From positions 58,122-122,121 of the forward strand of contig JAVHXQ010000003.1 in NCBI GenBank assembly GCA_031119555.1: a stretch of 64,000 nucleotides of DNA, in the 5' to 3' direction. The notes beneath the pieces are model-generated. The model was not told the origin of the DNA and searched no databases. It worked only from the letters and a program-made list of their open reading frames with translations. Position 1 is the stretch's first letter. Every line of letters begins with the position of its first letter. The position numbers were made by a program, and so were the translations under genes. Below, piece after piece: positions 26,532 to 37,033 of the stretch. The stretch comes from Candidatus Dactylopiibacterium sp. (GTDB taxonomy: Bacteria > Pseudomonadota > Gammaproteobacteria > Burkholderiales > Rhodocyclaceae).

Positions 26532-28099
26532 GCGCCGAAGGCTCGCGGCTGTCGGGGTTCCCCGCGCGTCGCTTCCGGGTGCTCATCGTGGACGACACGC
26601 AGGCGAACCGCGCGCTGCTGCATGCCTATCTGTTCCGGCTCGGTTTCGAGACCCTCACCGCCGAGGACGGCGAGCAGGCGCTCGAACTCTACGTGCGCGA
26701 GCAGCCCGACATCGTGCTCATGGACATCATGATGCCGCGCATGGACGGTTTCACCTCCATCGAGCGCATCCGCGCCACCCCCAGCGACCGCTGGGTGCCC
26801 ATCGTGATCGTGTCCGCAATGGACGCCGAGCAGGACATCGTGCGCGGCCTGGAATCCGGCGCCGACGATTTCATGACCAAGCCGCTGTCCTACCAGATGT
26901 TCGCGGCCAAGATGCGCAATCTCGCGCGCGCGCTCGAATTCCAGGTCAGCCGCGAGGATGCGCTCCGGCGCGTCGCGGCGATTTCCGAGGCGGTCATCGA
27001 CGCGATCCTCACCTTCAACGCCGATCTGCAGATCCTCGACGCCAACCAGGCGGCAAGCGTCGTTTTCGACCGCGACGAACAGATGCTGATCGGCCTGGAC
27101 CTGCGCCAGCTGCTGCACGATGCCCAGGTGCCCACGCAGTGGGAGAGCCAGTTCCGCGCCTTCCTCGCCGGACGCAACGCGGGCTTCATCGGCAGTCAGC
27201 GCGAGTTGCAGGGATGCCGGGGAGGGGCAGGCGGTTTTCCGTGCGAAGTCTGCGTGACGGAACTCGCGTTCGCCGAGGAGCGCCTCTTCGTCGCCGTGGT
27301 GCGCGACATCAGCGAACGCCACCGCACCGGGGCCCAGCTCGCCGAGAACGCCGCGCGCCTGCAGCACTACCATGACGAAGCCGAAGCCGAAGCCGAGCTG
27401 GCGAAAGACATCATGGAACGCCACATCCGGCGCGATGCGCTGGAGCAGAGCGGCGTGCAGCACGCGGTCATTCCCACCCAGCGCTTCTCGGGCGACATCG
27501 TGCTGGCGGCGCGCTCGCGCAACGGCAAGCTCTACGCGATGCTGGCCGACGCGACGGGGCATGGGCTGGCCGCCGCCATGAGCGGGCTGGCCATCGTCAA
27601 CGACTTCTATCGTGCCGTCGAAGACGAAGTGCCCCTGCGGCGCATGGTGCTGATGCTCAACAACACCCTCAACGAGCTGCTGCCGCGCGGGCGCTTCGTG
27701 TCGGGCGCGGTCGTCGTGCTCGACCAGGCGCGTCACATCGGCGCGATGTGGCTTGGTGGCGTGCCCGACGTGATGCAGCTGGGGCCGGGCGGCCAGGTGC
27801 AGGCCCGCTACAGCTCGGATCAGTTGCCGCTCGGCATCGAACCCTGGCAGGCAAGCGAGATCAGCGTGAGCGCGCTGGAATGGCACCAGCCCGCCCAGCT
27901 GCTGCTGTGCTCCGATGGCCTCATCGAGGCGGCACCCGCGGGGGGCGAGGGCTTTGGTTACGAAGGCATGCTGGAGGCCATCGAGGGCTGTCGGCCCGCG
28001 CGGCGTCTGGCCAACCTGCAACAGGCCCTGGGGCACCATCTGGCCGGCCAGGCCGGGCACGACGACATCTCGATGCTGCTGCTCGATCTGCCGGCCTGA
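26528..28099 (+). CDS. Response regulator-PAS-SpoIIE phosphatase
   Basis: A 523-residue signalling protein. The receiver (1-130) has Asp22/23, phospho-acceptor Asp66 and Lys118. A PAS domain spans about 145-265. A short helical linker rich in Glu/Ala follows (266-300). A SpoIIE-type PP2C phosphatase ends the protein (315-523), with metal ligands apparently intact: Asp323 (SGDIV), Asp341 (ADATGHG), Asp463 (CSDGLIE), Asp512/513 (GHDDIS). Known: such phosphatases dephosphorylate an antagonist and so free a sigma factor or effector. Translationally coupled to the kinase-like gene upstream, it makes the opposing pair of a partner switch. Confidence 0.93.
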   Translation: MSAEGSRLSGFPARRFRVLIVDDTQANRALLHAYLFRLGFETLTAEDGEQALELYVREQPDIVLMDIMMPRMDGFTSIERIRATPSDRWVPIVIVSAMDAEQDIVRGLESGADDFMTKPLSYQMFAAKMRNLARALEFQVSREDALRRVAAISEAVIDAILTFNADLQILDANQAASVVFDRDEQMLIGLDLRQLLHDAQVPTQWESQFRAFLAGRNAGFIGSQRELQGCRGGAGGFPCEVCVTELAFAEERLFVAVVRDISERHRTGAQLAENAARLQHYHDEAEAEAELAKDIMERHIRRDALEQSGVQHAVIPTQRFSGDIVLAARSRNGKLYAMLADATGHGLAAAMSGLAIVNDFYRAVEDEVPLRRMVLMLNNTLNELLPRGRFVSGAVVVLDQARHIGAMWLGGVPDVMQLGPGGQVQARYSSDQLPLGIEPWQASEISVSALEWHQPAQLLLCSDGLIEAAPAGGEGFGYEGMLEAIEGCRPARRLANLQQALGHHLAGQAGHDDISMLLLDLPA

Positions 28100-28132
28100 G
28101 CGGGCCGGAGGCTTGCGCCCGCGCCGCAGCGA

Positions 28133-28543
28133 TCAATGCGTGCGGGTGTCTTCCAGCGCGGCGGCTTCCGCGTCGGCCTCGTCTTCGAGCAGGTCGACGC
28201 CGTCGAGCCAGCGCCGTGCCGCGCGCTCGGTGTCGAAGATGCGCATGTCGGCCGCCGTGAAGAATTGCGAGAGCCACACGCTCCACGTCACGAGCTGGTC
28301 ATCGGTGAGCACCGCGACGCGGTTGAAATCGCCGCGATGCTGCCGCACGAAGCGCAGCTCTTCCACCGCCACGTCGAACGAGCATTCGGTCATGGAGCGC
28401 AGATCGATGAACAGATCCATCGGCCGGTGCTGCGATTGCAGCTGGCGGTCGGAGATATCTTCGAAGGTCTTGCAGTCCGCGAGCGTGAGGCTGCCGTAGG
28501 CGCGCATCTCGACGCGGTCGGGAAGGACGTCGGTCGTGATCAT
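28133..28543 (-). CDS. SpoIIAA-like (STAS-type) protein
   Basis: A 136-residue protein resembling the SpoIIAA-like family: a short beta strand start (MITTDVLPDRVEMRAYGSLT), DLFIDLRSMTECSFD in the middle, and a C-terminal acidic tail (EDEADAEAA). Ser and Thr near residues 49-54 (DLRSMTE) could be phosphorylation sites but no classical DxS site is certain. GGAGTGAATC precedes the ATG. It lies tail to tail with the SpoIIE-domain gene. Position and fold suggest it is the substrate switched by the two upstream proteins; that is inference. Confidence 0.78.
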   Translation of the reverse strand: MITTDVLPDRVEMRAYGSLTLADCKTFEDISDRQLQSQHRPMDLFIDLRSMTECSFDVAVEELRFVRQHRGDFNRVAVLTDDQLVTWSVWLSQFFTAADMRIFDTERAARRWLDGVDLLEDEADAEAAALEDTRTH

Positions 28544-28600
28544 GATTCACTCCTCGGTGGAACGGGCGTTTGCCGGGGATGGACTGGCGGTCTTTCCCTG

Positions 28601-28630
28601 ACTATAGGATTGCCCCTTCGGGCTTGCCAG
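28601..28630 (-). promoter_or_regulatory. Possible promoter of the SpoIIAA-like gene
   Basis: On the minus strand TATAGT (28606 to 28601) is a good -10 hexamer. A 17-base spacer leads to a weak -35-like TGGCAA. It lies about 58 bases before the start codon, at the end of the EamA coding region. Weak evidence. Confidence 0.35.
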
Positions 28631-29477
28631 GAGGAGTTGCCGCGGCCGCCGACGGGCGCGTGGTGAGCAGACCGGCGGCCACGATCGCGAGCATGCCTAG
28701 CCAGGCCAGCGGGTCCAGGTGCTCGTCCCAGATCAGCATCCCGTAGAGGCTGGAAAAGACGACCGTGCTGTAGCCCAGGCTGGCCGTCACGATGGCCTTG
28801 CCGCGCGAGAAGGCCCGCGTGAGCGCGAGCTGGCCGATGCCGCCCGTGAAGCCGATGCCCAGCAGCAGAAGCCACTGCAGCGGGCCGGCCTCGTGCGCGC
28901 GCGCCGGCAGATGCAGGGCAAGCGGGGCGGCGAGCAGGCTCATGACGAGGGAGAGAATGAATACCGTGCGCCACTCGGGCTCGCCGGCCCGGCCCAGGTC
29001 GCGCAGATTGAGCTGGGCTACGCACGCCAGACCCGCGGAACACAGACCGAGCAAGGCGCCGAACCATTGGCCGGGGGAAAAATCCGGTTTCATCACGAGG
29101 ATCACCCCCACCAGCCCCAGGCCCAGCCCCGCCAGCACGCTGCGCGAAGGGCGCTGGCGCAGCGAGAGCATCGCGGCCATGAAGAGTGCCGACGTATTGT
29201 TGAGCGTGACGGCGCAGGCGAGTGGCAGCAAGGTGATGGCGCCGAAATACATCAGCATCGCGGTGCCGCCGGCGCCCGAGCGGTAGAGGTGGCTGCGCCA
29301 GTGGGGCGTGCGCAGGGAGGCGCGGCGCCAGAGGATCCACAGGCCGATCAGGAGGATGGGCATCAGGCCACGGATCAGCACGGTCTGGCCGACGTTGAAG
29401 TATCCCGTGACGAGTTTGACGAAGGCGCCCATCGTGGCAAACATGAAACAGGCCAACAACATCCACAGCGCATTCAT
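28602..29477 (-). CDS. EamA-family (DMT) transporter
   Basis: A 291-residue inner-membrane protein with ten hydrophobic segments arranged as two EamA repeats, typical of drug/metabolite exporters. The second repeat contains LLGIGFTGGIGQLALTRAFS, a family signature. Substrates range from amino acids to nucleotides and cannot be told. ATG 29477 was chosen because the first membrane helix begins there; an in-frame ATG at 29537 would add twenty residues that look unrelated. Confidence 0.9.
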   Translation of the reverse strand: MNALWMLLACFMFATMGAFVKLVTGYFNVGQTVLIRGLMPILLIGLWILWRRASLRTPHWRSHLYRSGAGGTAMLMYFGAITLLPLACAVTLNNTSALFMAAMLSLRQRPSRSVLAGLGLGLVGVILVMKPDFSPGQWFGALLGLCSAGLACVAQLNLRDLGRAGEPEWRTVFILSLVMSLLAAPLALHLPARAHEAGPLQWLLLLGIGFTGGIGQLALTRAFSRGKAIVTASLGYSTVVFSSLYGMLIWDEHLDPLAWLGMLAIVAAGLLTTRPSAAAATPPGKPEGAIL

Positions 29478-29647
29478 CGCAAGCTCGCAATACCGCAGCC
29501 CCGACGGAGCCGGCGGCAGCGTGAGGCAAAGGGGCAAGCATACTCCGTTCGCATGGGGGCGTCTTGCGCTGCCCTCCAGCGCCCGGCGCGGCCCTTGCGG
29601 GTCGCGCCGGGGTGCGGATGCGCCGCGATTGCCTCGCGGCGGTGCGA

Positions 29648-30952
29648 TCAGTGCGTGGCTTCGAGGAACTGCTCGTTCTCGGTGGAGCCATGCAGGGCGG
29701 TGGTCGAAGACTGGCCTCCTTCTATCACCTGGGTCACGACGTCGAAGTATCCCGTGCCCACTTCCCGCTGATGCTTGACCGCCGTGAAACCGTGATCGGC
29801 GGCGGCGAACTCCGCCTGCTGAAGCTCGACGAAGGCGCTCATGTGATCGCGCGCGTAGCCATGCGCGAGCTTGAACATCGAGTAGTTGAGGCTGTGGAAG
29901 CCAGCGAGCGTGATGAACTGGAAGCGGTAGCCCATCGCACCGAGTTCGCGCTGGAAGCGGGCGATCGTGGCGTCGTCCAGGTTTTTCTTCCAGTTGAAGG
30001 AGGGGGAGCAGTTGTAGGCGAGCAGCTTGCCCGGATGTTCGCGGTGGATCGCTTCGGCGAAGGCACGCGCATAGGCCAGATCGGGCTTGCCGGTTTCACA
30101 CCAGAGGAGGTCCGCCCAGGGCGCATAGGCGAGCCCGCGTGACACGGCCTGGTCAATGCCGGGACGCGTCCGGTAGAAGCCTTCGACGGTGCGCGCGCCG
30201 GTGCAGAAGGGCTGGTCGTTGGGGTCCACGTCGGAAGTCAGGAGATCGGCGGCTTCGGCATCGGTACGTGCGACGAGCAGCGTCGGCACACCCATCACGT
30301 CGGCCGCGAGGCGCGCCGCGACAAGCTTGGCCACCGCTTCGCGGGTGGGCACCAGCACCTTGCCGCCCATGTGACCGCATTTCTTCACCGAGGCCAGTTG
30401 ATCCTCGAAGTGCACGCCCGCGGCACCCGCCTCGATCATGGCTTTCATGAGTTCGAAGGCGTTGAGGACGCCACCGAAGCCGGCTTCGGCATCTGCCACG
30501 ATGGGGGCGAAGTAATCCACCCAGTCGGCGTCGCCGGGGTTCTTGCCCTCGGACCACTGGATCTGGTCGGCGCGGGTGAACGTATTGTTGATGCGCCGGA
30601 CGACCGCGGGCACCGAATCGGCGGGGTAGAGCGACTGGTCGGGATACATCTGGCCCGCCAGGTTGGCGTCGCCGGCGACCTGCCAGCCCGACAGGTAGAT
30701 CGCCTTGAGGCCGGCTTTCACTTGCTGCATGGCCTGGTTGCCGGAGAGTGCGCCGAGCGCATTCACGAAGGGGGTGTCATGCAGCAGGCCCCAGAGTTTC
30801 TCCGCGCCGTGGCGGGCCAGGCTGTGCTCGACCTTCTGCGAGCCGCGCAGACGGATGACGTCGGCGGCGCCATAGGCGCGTTTCACGCCGTGCCAGCGTG
30901 AGTCGGTCTGCCACTGTTGCTCGAGAATGCGTATCTGTTCGTTGCGCGTCAT
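29648..30952 (-). CDS. aceA: Isocitrate lyase AceA
   Basis: AceA (434 residues) splits isocitrate to succinate and glyoxylate, the first step of the glyoxylate bypass, needed for growth on acetate and fatty acids. The active-site motif KKCGHMGGK is at residues 190-198 (Cys192). [10 protein letters not shown] occurs in the second half. GGAG precedes the ATG. An 18-bp palindrome of the PsrA/FadP type lies about 30 bases upstream, suggesting control by fatty-acid signals. Malate synthase is not in the window. Confidence 0.97.
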   Translation of the reverse strand: MTRNEQIRILEQQWQTDSRWHGVKRAYGAADVIRLRGSQKVEHSLARHGAEKLWGLLHDTPFVNALGALSGNQAMQQVKAGLKAIYLSGWQVAGDANLAGQMYPDQSLYPADSVPAVVRRINNTFTRADQIQWSEGKNPGDADWVDYFAPIVADAEAGFGGVLNAFELMKAMIEAGAAGVHFEDQLASVKKCGHMGGKVLVPTREAVAKLVAARLAADVMGVPTLLVARTDAEAADLLTSDVDPNDQPFCTGARTVEGFYRTRPGIDQAVSRGLAYAPWADLLWCETGKPDLAYARAFAEAIHREHPGKLLAYNCSPSFNWKKNLDDATIARFQRELGAMGYRFQFITLAGFHSLNYSMFKLAHGYARDHMSAFVELQQAEFAAADHGFTAVKHQREVGTGYFDVVTQVIEGGQSSTTALHGSTENEQFLEATH

Positions 30953-30981
30953 GGTGAGTCTCCTCTGTTGGCACCGTTGTT

Positions 30982-30999
30982 TTCAAACGATCGTTTGAA
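30982..30999. promoter_or_regulatory. Palindromic operator upstream of aceA
   Basis: TTCAAACGA-TCGTTTGAA is a perfect 18-bp palindrome. It fits the CAAAC-N4-GTTTG pattern known for TetR-type fatty-acid regulators such as PsrA and the betaproteobacterial FadP. A -10 hexamer TATACT on the minus strand (31019 to 31014) would put the operator about 8-25 bases after transcription start, where a repressor would block. Confidence 0.7.
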
Positions 31000-31103
31000 T
31001 CCGATGTTTTCGCAGTATAGGAGCGCGCCTGCTGCAAAGCAGCAAATAATGCCTCGGGGCTTTCACTGATGGGGTTTGCACCGCGTCAGGGCGCGGCTTC
31101 GCC

Positions 31104-31130
31104 AAAAAAACGGGCCGCATGAGCGGCCCG
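31104..31130 (-). terminator. Rho-independent terminator of clpS-clpA
   Basis: On the minus strand an 8-bp stem CGGGCCGC/GCGGCCCG with a 4-base loop is followed by seven T. It lies 22 bases after the clpA stop codon. Confidence 0.9.
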
Positions 31131-31151
31131 GGGTGGGAAGGCGTGGAGAGG

Positions 31152-33440
31152 TCAGGCGTGGGCGTCGGCGGTTTCTTCCTCGAAATCCAGTTTGACCTTG
31201 CCGTCGGCGCCCAGGTCGATGGTGACGCGCCCGCCGTGCGCAAGCCGGCCGAAAAGCAGCTCGTCGGCGAGTGCGGCACGGATCGTGTCCTGGATCAGGC
31301 GGGCCATCGGGCGGGCGCCCATGAGCGGGTCGAAGCCTTTCTCGCTCAGCCAGCTCTTGAGCGCATCGGTGAAGGTGGCCTCGACCTTTTTCTCCTGCAG
31401 TTGCCCTTCGAGCTGCAGCAGGAACTTGTCGACCACCCGCATGATGACTTCGCGATCCAGCGGCTTGAACGAAATCACGGCGTCCAGGCGGTTGCGGAAC
31501 TCGGGCGTGAAGAGGCGCTTGATCTCACCCATCTCGTCGCCCGGCTCGCGCGTGGCCGTGAAGCCCATGGTGCTCTTCTGCAGCGTTTCCTGGCCCGCGT
31601 TGGTGGTCATGATGATGATCACGTTGCGGAAGTCGGATTCGCGCCCGTTGTTGTCGGTGAGTTTGCCGTGGTCCATCACCTGCAGCAGGATGTTGTAGAT
31701 GTCCGGATGCGCTTTCTCGATCTCGTCGAGCAACAGCACGCAATGCGGTTTCTTGTTGATGGCTTCGGTGAGCAGTCCGCCCTGGTCGAAGCCGACGTAG
31801 CCGGGCGGTGCGCCGATGAGCCGGCTCACGGCGTGGCGCTCCATGTATTCGGACATGTCGAAGCGTTGCAGCTCGATACCCAGCGTGTAGGCGAGCTGGC
31901 GGGCGACTTCGGTCTTGCCGACCCCGGTGGGGCCCGAGAACAGGAAGGAGCCTATGGGCTTGGCGGGGTTGCCCAGGCCCGAGCGGCTCATCTTGATCGC
32001 GCGCGTGAGCGCTTCGATGGCGGCATCCTGGCCGAACACGAGGTTCTTGAGGTCGCGATCCAGATTGGCGAGCGCCGCGCGATCGTCGTTGGACACCGAA
32101 CGCGGCGGGATGCGTGCGATGCGGGCCACGATCTCTTCGATCTCGCCCTTGCCGATGGTCTTCTTCTGCTTGCTCTTGGGCAGGATGCGCTGGGCCGCGC
32201 CCGCTTCGTCGATGACGTCGATGGCCTTGTCCGGCAGGTGGCGGTCATTGATGTAGCGCGCAGAGAGTTCGGCGGCGCTGGTGATGGCCGCTGCCGAGTA
32301 CTTGATGCCGTGATGCTCCTCGAAGCGGCTCTTGAGCCCCTTGAGAATCTCGATGGTTTCGGGCACCGAAGGCTCGGTGACGTCCACCTTCTGGAAGCGC
32401 CGCGACAAGGCATGATCTTTCTCGAAGATCGTGCGGTACTCGGTGTAGGTGGTCGCGCCGATGCACTTGAGCTGGCCCGACGACAGCGCCGGCTTGAGCA
32501 GGTTGGACGCGTCGAGCGTGCCGCCCGAGGCGGCGCCGGCGCCGATCAGGGTATGGATCTCGTCGATGAAGAGGATCGCATTCTGGTTGTCGACGAGCTG
32601 CTTGAGCACGGCCTTGAGGCGCTGTTCGAAATCGCCCCGGTACTTGGTTCCTGCCAGCAGCGCGCCCATGTCGAGCGCGAAGACCTGCGCGTCGGCCAGT
32701 ACCTCGGGCACCCGGCCCTCGATGATGCGGCGCGCGAGCCCCTCCGCGATGGCGGTCTTGCCGACGCCGGCTTCGCCCACGAGCAGGGGATTGTTCTTGC
32801 GGCGGCGGCACAGGGTCTGGATGACGCGCTCGAGTTCCTTGTCGCGGCCGATCAGGGGGTCGATCTTGCCGACCAGGGCTTGCTGGTTGAGGTTCTGCGT
32901 ATAGCTTTCCAGTGCGCCACCGGCGCTGGGGGCATCGGCCTCGGCACCTTCGCCGTCATTGTCGGGGGCCTTGCGCTCGGCGTGGGGCGCGCTGGCCGGC
33001 GCGCCGCCCGGCTTGGTCACTCCGTGCGAGATGAAATTGACCACGTCCAGGCGCGATACGCCCTGACGCTGCAGGAAATACACCGCGTGCGAATCCTTCT
33101 CGCCAAAGATCGCCACGAGCACGTTGGCCCCCGTGACTTCTTTCTTGCCGGAGGATTGCACGTGCAGGATCGCGCGCTGGATCACCCGCTGGAAGCCCAG
33201 CGTGGGCTGCGTGTCGATCTCGTCGCTACCCGAAACGGTCGGCGTGTGTTCGGTGATGAAACCGGTGAGCTCACGGCGCAGCTCGTCGACATTGGCCGCG
33301 CAGGCGCGCAGAACCTCGGCGGCCGAGGGGTTGTCGAGCAAGGCGAGCAGCAGATGCTCGACCGTAATGAACTCATGGCGCTTCTGGCGTGCCTCGACGA
33401 AGGCCATGTGCAGGCTGACTTCAAGTTCCTGGGCAATCAT
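31152..33440 (-). CDS. clpA: ATP-dependent Clp protease ATPase subunit ClpA
   Basis: ClpA (762 residues) unfolds substrates and feeds them to ClpP. It has an N-terminal Clp-N domain (1-145) where ClpS docks, a first AAA+ module with GEAGVGKTAIAE, and a second AAA+ module with GPTGVGKTEVAR. The length equals that of typical ClpA. It follows clpS directly, the start codon adjoining the clpS stop. clpP is not in the window. Confidence 0.97.
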   Translation of the reverse strand: MIAQELEVSLHMAFVEARQKRHEFITVEHLLLALLDNPSAAEVLRACAANVDELRRELTGFITEHTPTVSGSDEIDTQPTLGFQRVIQRAILHVQSSGKKEVTGANVLVAIFGEKDSHAVYFLQRQGVSRLDVVNFISHGVTKPGGAPASAPHAERKAPDNDGEGAEADAPSAGGALESYTQNLNQQALVGKIDPLIGRDKELERVIQTLCRRRKNNPLLVGEAGVGKTAIAEGLARRIIEGRVPEVLADAQVFALDMGALLAGTKYRGDFEQRLKAVLKQLVDNQNAILFIDEIHTLIGAGAASGGTLDASNLLKPALSSGQLKCIGATTYTEYRTIFEKDHALSRRFQKVDVTEPSVPETIEILKGLKSRFEEHHGIKYSAAAITSAAELSARYINDRHLPDKAIDVIDEAGAAQRILPKSKQKKTIGKGEIEEIVARIARIPPRSVSNDDRAALANLDRDLKNLVFGQDAAIEALTRAIKMSRSGLGNPAKPIGSFLFSGPTGVGKTEVARQLAYTLGIELQRFDMSEYMERHAVSRLIGAPPGYVGFDQGGLLTEAINKKPHCVLLLDEIEKAHPDIYNILLQVMDHGKLTDNNGRESDFRNVIIIMTTNAGQETLQKSTMGFTATREPGDEMGEIKRLFTPEFRNRLDAVISFKPLDREVIMRVVDKFLLQLEGQLQEKKVEATFTDALKSWLSEKGFDPLMGARPMARLIQDTIRAALADELLFGRLAHGGRVTIDLGADGKVKLDFEEETADAHA

Positions 33441-33749
33441 TTACGCTTCCTCCATCACGCACGCCAGCGGGTGCTGGTTCTGACGCGAAAAACTGCAGAC
33501 TTGCTCGACCTTGGTGGCCGCGATGTCCCGCGGATAGACCCCGCAAATGCCTTTGCCATCGTGATGCACCTGCAGCATCACGCGCGTGGCCTGCTCCCGG
33601 TTCATCACGAAGAAGCGCTGCAGCACGAGCACCACGAACTCCATCGGGGTGAAGTCATCGTTGAGCAGGCAAACCTTGAACATCGGCGGCGGCGCAATCC
33701 GGACGCGCTCTGTTTCAAGAATAGCTTCGTTCTGTTTGCGTGTTGCCAT
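33441..33749 (-). CDS. clpS: ClpS adaptor protein
   Basis: ClpS (102 residues) delivers N-degron substrates to ClpA. The N-terminal 20 residues are flexible. The core has [17 protein letters not shown] (about 28-44), which includes the conserved asparagine-aspartate pair of the N-degron pocket, and a conserved histidine pair in QVHHDGKG. It sits immediately upstream of clpA, the standard operon. A hairpin lies in its 5' leader. Confidence 0.97.
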   Translation of the reverse strand: MATRKQNEAILETERVRIAPPPMFKVCLLNDDFTPMEFVVLVLQRFFVMNREQATRVMLQVHHDGKGICGVYPRDIAATKVEQVCSFSRQNQHPLACVMEEA

Positions 33750-34198
33750 GCGGGAGATCTTAAAGGGTTGGGGGACGCCATAAAAACTATGGCGCCCTTA
33801 GAGCATCTTCATGACCGGCTCGCTCGCCGGCAGAGAGTTGAGACAGCCGCCCGGAAGCGGGGCTTTCCACCGTTATGGATCGGCTCCGGCGAGGTCATTC
33901 AGTACGCCGCTGCCCTTCTGGGAAGGTGGGGATTCCATGGAAAAACTCAAGCAAGTCACATGCCTTCGTTGCGATTTTAGCGCTTTGCAGCAAGGGTGTC
34001 GTATCCGAGCCACGAACGTGGAAATGGCGTCTTGCGTGCCCCGCGTGCATGCCGTAAAAGCGCAGTGTGCTCAGACGCACGGTGAATCCGGTGGCATGGG
34101 AATCACGTGCGACACCGGCTCGCGCCGGGAGACCGAGAGGCACGCCGCAGAAGCGGATGAGAGTTATAAACCAGAGGAAGAAGGAAGAGGTAAGGGTA
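33750..34198. other. 449-base gap: clpS and csp divergent leaders
   Basis: No convincing gene lies here. The clpS side has the hairpin at 33776-33794. The csp side has TTATAA at 34164-34169 as a possible -10 element. The base composition is less GC-rich than its surroundings near 33930-34010. An open frame from ATG 33937 to 34230 runs over the csp start and has no family resemblance, so I left it out. Confidence 0.5.
33776..33794 (-). other. Hairpin in the clpS 5' leader
   Basis: CGCCATA and TATGGCG form a perfect 7-bp stem with a loop of five T on the clpS strand. It ends 27 bases before the clpS start. It is not a standard terminator because the T-run is in the loop. Confidence 0.45.
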
Positions 34199-34405
34199 AT
34201 GGCTACAGGTACCGTCAAGTGGTTCAATGATGCGAAGGGTTTCGGTTTCATCACGCCTGATGATGGGAGCGAAGACCTGTTCGCGCATTTTTCCGCGATC
34301 AGCATGAGCGGCTTCAAGTCGCTGAAGGAAGGCGAGAAGGTTTCGTTCGATGTCCTGCAAGGCCCCAAGGGCAAGCAGGCGTCCAACATCCAGCGCGCCT
34401 CCTGA
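34199..34405 (+). CDS. Cold shock protein, CspA family
   Basis: A 68-residue single cold-shock domain that binds single-stranded RNA and DNA. Both nucleic-acid motifs are present: KGFGFI (RNP1, residues 16-21) and LFAHF (RNP2). AAGAGG lies about 9 bases before the ATG. A long upstream gap could hold an extended leader, as in many csp genes. It ends 24 bases before a strong terminator. Confidence 0.96.
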   Translation: MATGTVKWFNDAKGFGFITPDDGSEDLFAHFSAISMSGFKSLKEGEKVSFDVLQGPKGKQASNIQRAS

Positions 34406-34429
34406 TCCGCCGCAGCACGGGCGGACGAA

Positions 34430-34458
34430 AGGCCTGCCATAATTGGCAGGCCTTTTTT
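34430..34458 (+). terminator. Rho-independent terminator after csp
   Basis: AGGCCTGCCA/TGGCAGGCCT, a perfect 10-bp stem with a TAAT loop, is followed by five more T. It separates csp from the pseudouridine synthase. Confidence 0.93.
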
Positions 34459-34475
34459 GTTTCCAGCCTTTCCGC

Positions 34476-35090
34476 ATGGCGCGCATCCTGCTGCTCAACA
34501 AGCCTTTCGGTGTTCTCAGCCAGTTCACGGGTGCGCCCGGGCAGCGCACGCTGGCCGAATGCGTGACCGAGCGCGGCGTGTATGCGGCCGGCCGGCTCGA
34601 TGCCGACAGCGAGGGCCTGCTGCTGCTGACGGATGACGGCGCATTGCAGCACCGGCTGGCCGATCCGCGCCACAAGCAGGTCAAGGTTTATCTCGCGCAG
34701 GTGGAAGGGCAGGTCACCACCGGGGCGCTGGCGGCCTTGCAGGCGCCGCTCGATCTGGGCGACTTCGTGACGCGCCCCTGCCGCGCACGCGCGATCTCCG
34801 AGCCGGCCTGGCTGTGGCCGCGTCAGCCGCCCATCCGCGAACGCCGCAACATCCCCACCAGCTGGCTGCGCATCGAACTGCGCGAAGGCAAGAATCGCCA
34901 GGTGCGCCGGATGACGGCCAAGGTGGGTTTGCCGACGCTGCGGCTGGTGCGCGTTTCCATCGGGCGCTGGACGCTGGGGGCGCTGCAACCCGGTCAATGG
35001 CGTCTTGCCGCGACCGACGAGGGCGATGTGCCGGAGGCCGGGGCCCCGGCTGGCGTCGATGCCGCTCGTTTGATTCAGGAAAGATCATGA
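34476..35090 (+). CDS. 23S rRNA pseudouridine synthase, RluE/RsuA family
   Basis: A 204-residue RsuA-type pseudouridine synthase, the size of RluE (which modifies U2457 of 23S rRNA). The catalytic aspartate is in GRLDADSEGLLLLTDDG at about 39-55. The basic motif EGKNRQVRRM is typical, and no S4 domain is present, as in RluE. The stop overlaps the ATG of the DUF192 gene. Assignment to RluE rather than RluB/F rests on length and missing S4 domain. Confidence 0.9.
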   Translation: MARILLLNKPFGVLSQFTGAPGQRTLAECVTERGVYAAGRLDADSEGLLLLTDDGALQHRLADPRHKQVKVYLAQVEGQVTTGALAALQAPLDLGDFVTRPCRARAISEPAWLWPRQPPIRERRNIPTSWLRIELREGKNRQVRRMTAKVGLPTLRLVRVSIGRWTLGALQPGQWRLAATDEGDVPEAGAPAGVDAARLIQERS

Positions 35091-35524
35091 AGCTTCAACG
35101 GATTGTCGTTCTGGCGCTGGGCGTGTTTGCCGGCCTGGCGCAGGCCCAGCAGAGCGGTCTGCCGCGCGTGGAGTTGCGCGCCGGCATGTATCGCATCGAT
35201 GCGGAAGTGGCCGATTCGGCCCAGACGCGCGAGATCGGCCTCATGCATCGGCGCAGCATGGCGCCGCACGAGGGGATGCTTTTCGTGTTCGACACCGCGC
35301 AGGCCTACTGCTTCTGGATGAAGAACACCTTGCTGCCGCTCAGCATCGCCTTCATCGACGAGACGGGCCAGATCGTGAATCTGGCCGACATGCAGCCCCA
35401 GAGCGAACGGAATCACTGCGCGGCAAAACCCGTGCGCTATGCGCTTGAGATGAATCAGGGCTGGTTCGCGGCCAAGGGCATCAAGGCCGGCGCGCGCATC
35501 GGCGGTCTGGCGCCCGCGCGCTGA
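35087..35524 (+). CDS. Exported DUF192 protein
   Basis: A 145-residue DUF192 protein with a signal peptide (cleavage near AQA at about residue 20). Conserved family stretches are REIGLMHRRSM, MLFVFD, and FWMKNTLLPLSIAFID. The function of DUF192 is not established. It is translationally coupled to the RluE-type gene (ATGA overlap). Confidence 0.93.
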   Translation: MKLQRIVVLALGVFAGLAQAQQSGLPRVELRAGMYRIDAEVADSAQTREIGLMHRRSMAPHEGMLFVFDTAQAYCFWMKNTLLPLSIAFIDETGQIVNLADMQPQSERNHCAAKPVRYALEMNQGWFAAKGIKAGARIGGLAPAR

Positions 35525-35560
35525 AGCGCTCCGCCCTGAGGCGGGAGCGCCTGCGTACGT

Positions 35561-36916
<1,356 letters not shown>

Positions 36917-37033
36917 TTATTTCCGCATGGGCCGCACGACGCGGCCGGTCTCTCGGTCGATGAAAAAACGTACCAGTATAACGCCAGGAATGCTCTAACG
37001 CCTTGACATTTTTGGGCTTTCCGCGATTGCAGG

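Noticed and set aside
33937..34230. Frame before csp starting with MEKLKQVTCLRC
   Set aside because: Overlaps the cold shock gene start, has no family resemblance and no sound ribosome-binding site. A leader of csp is more likely.
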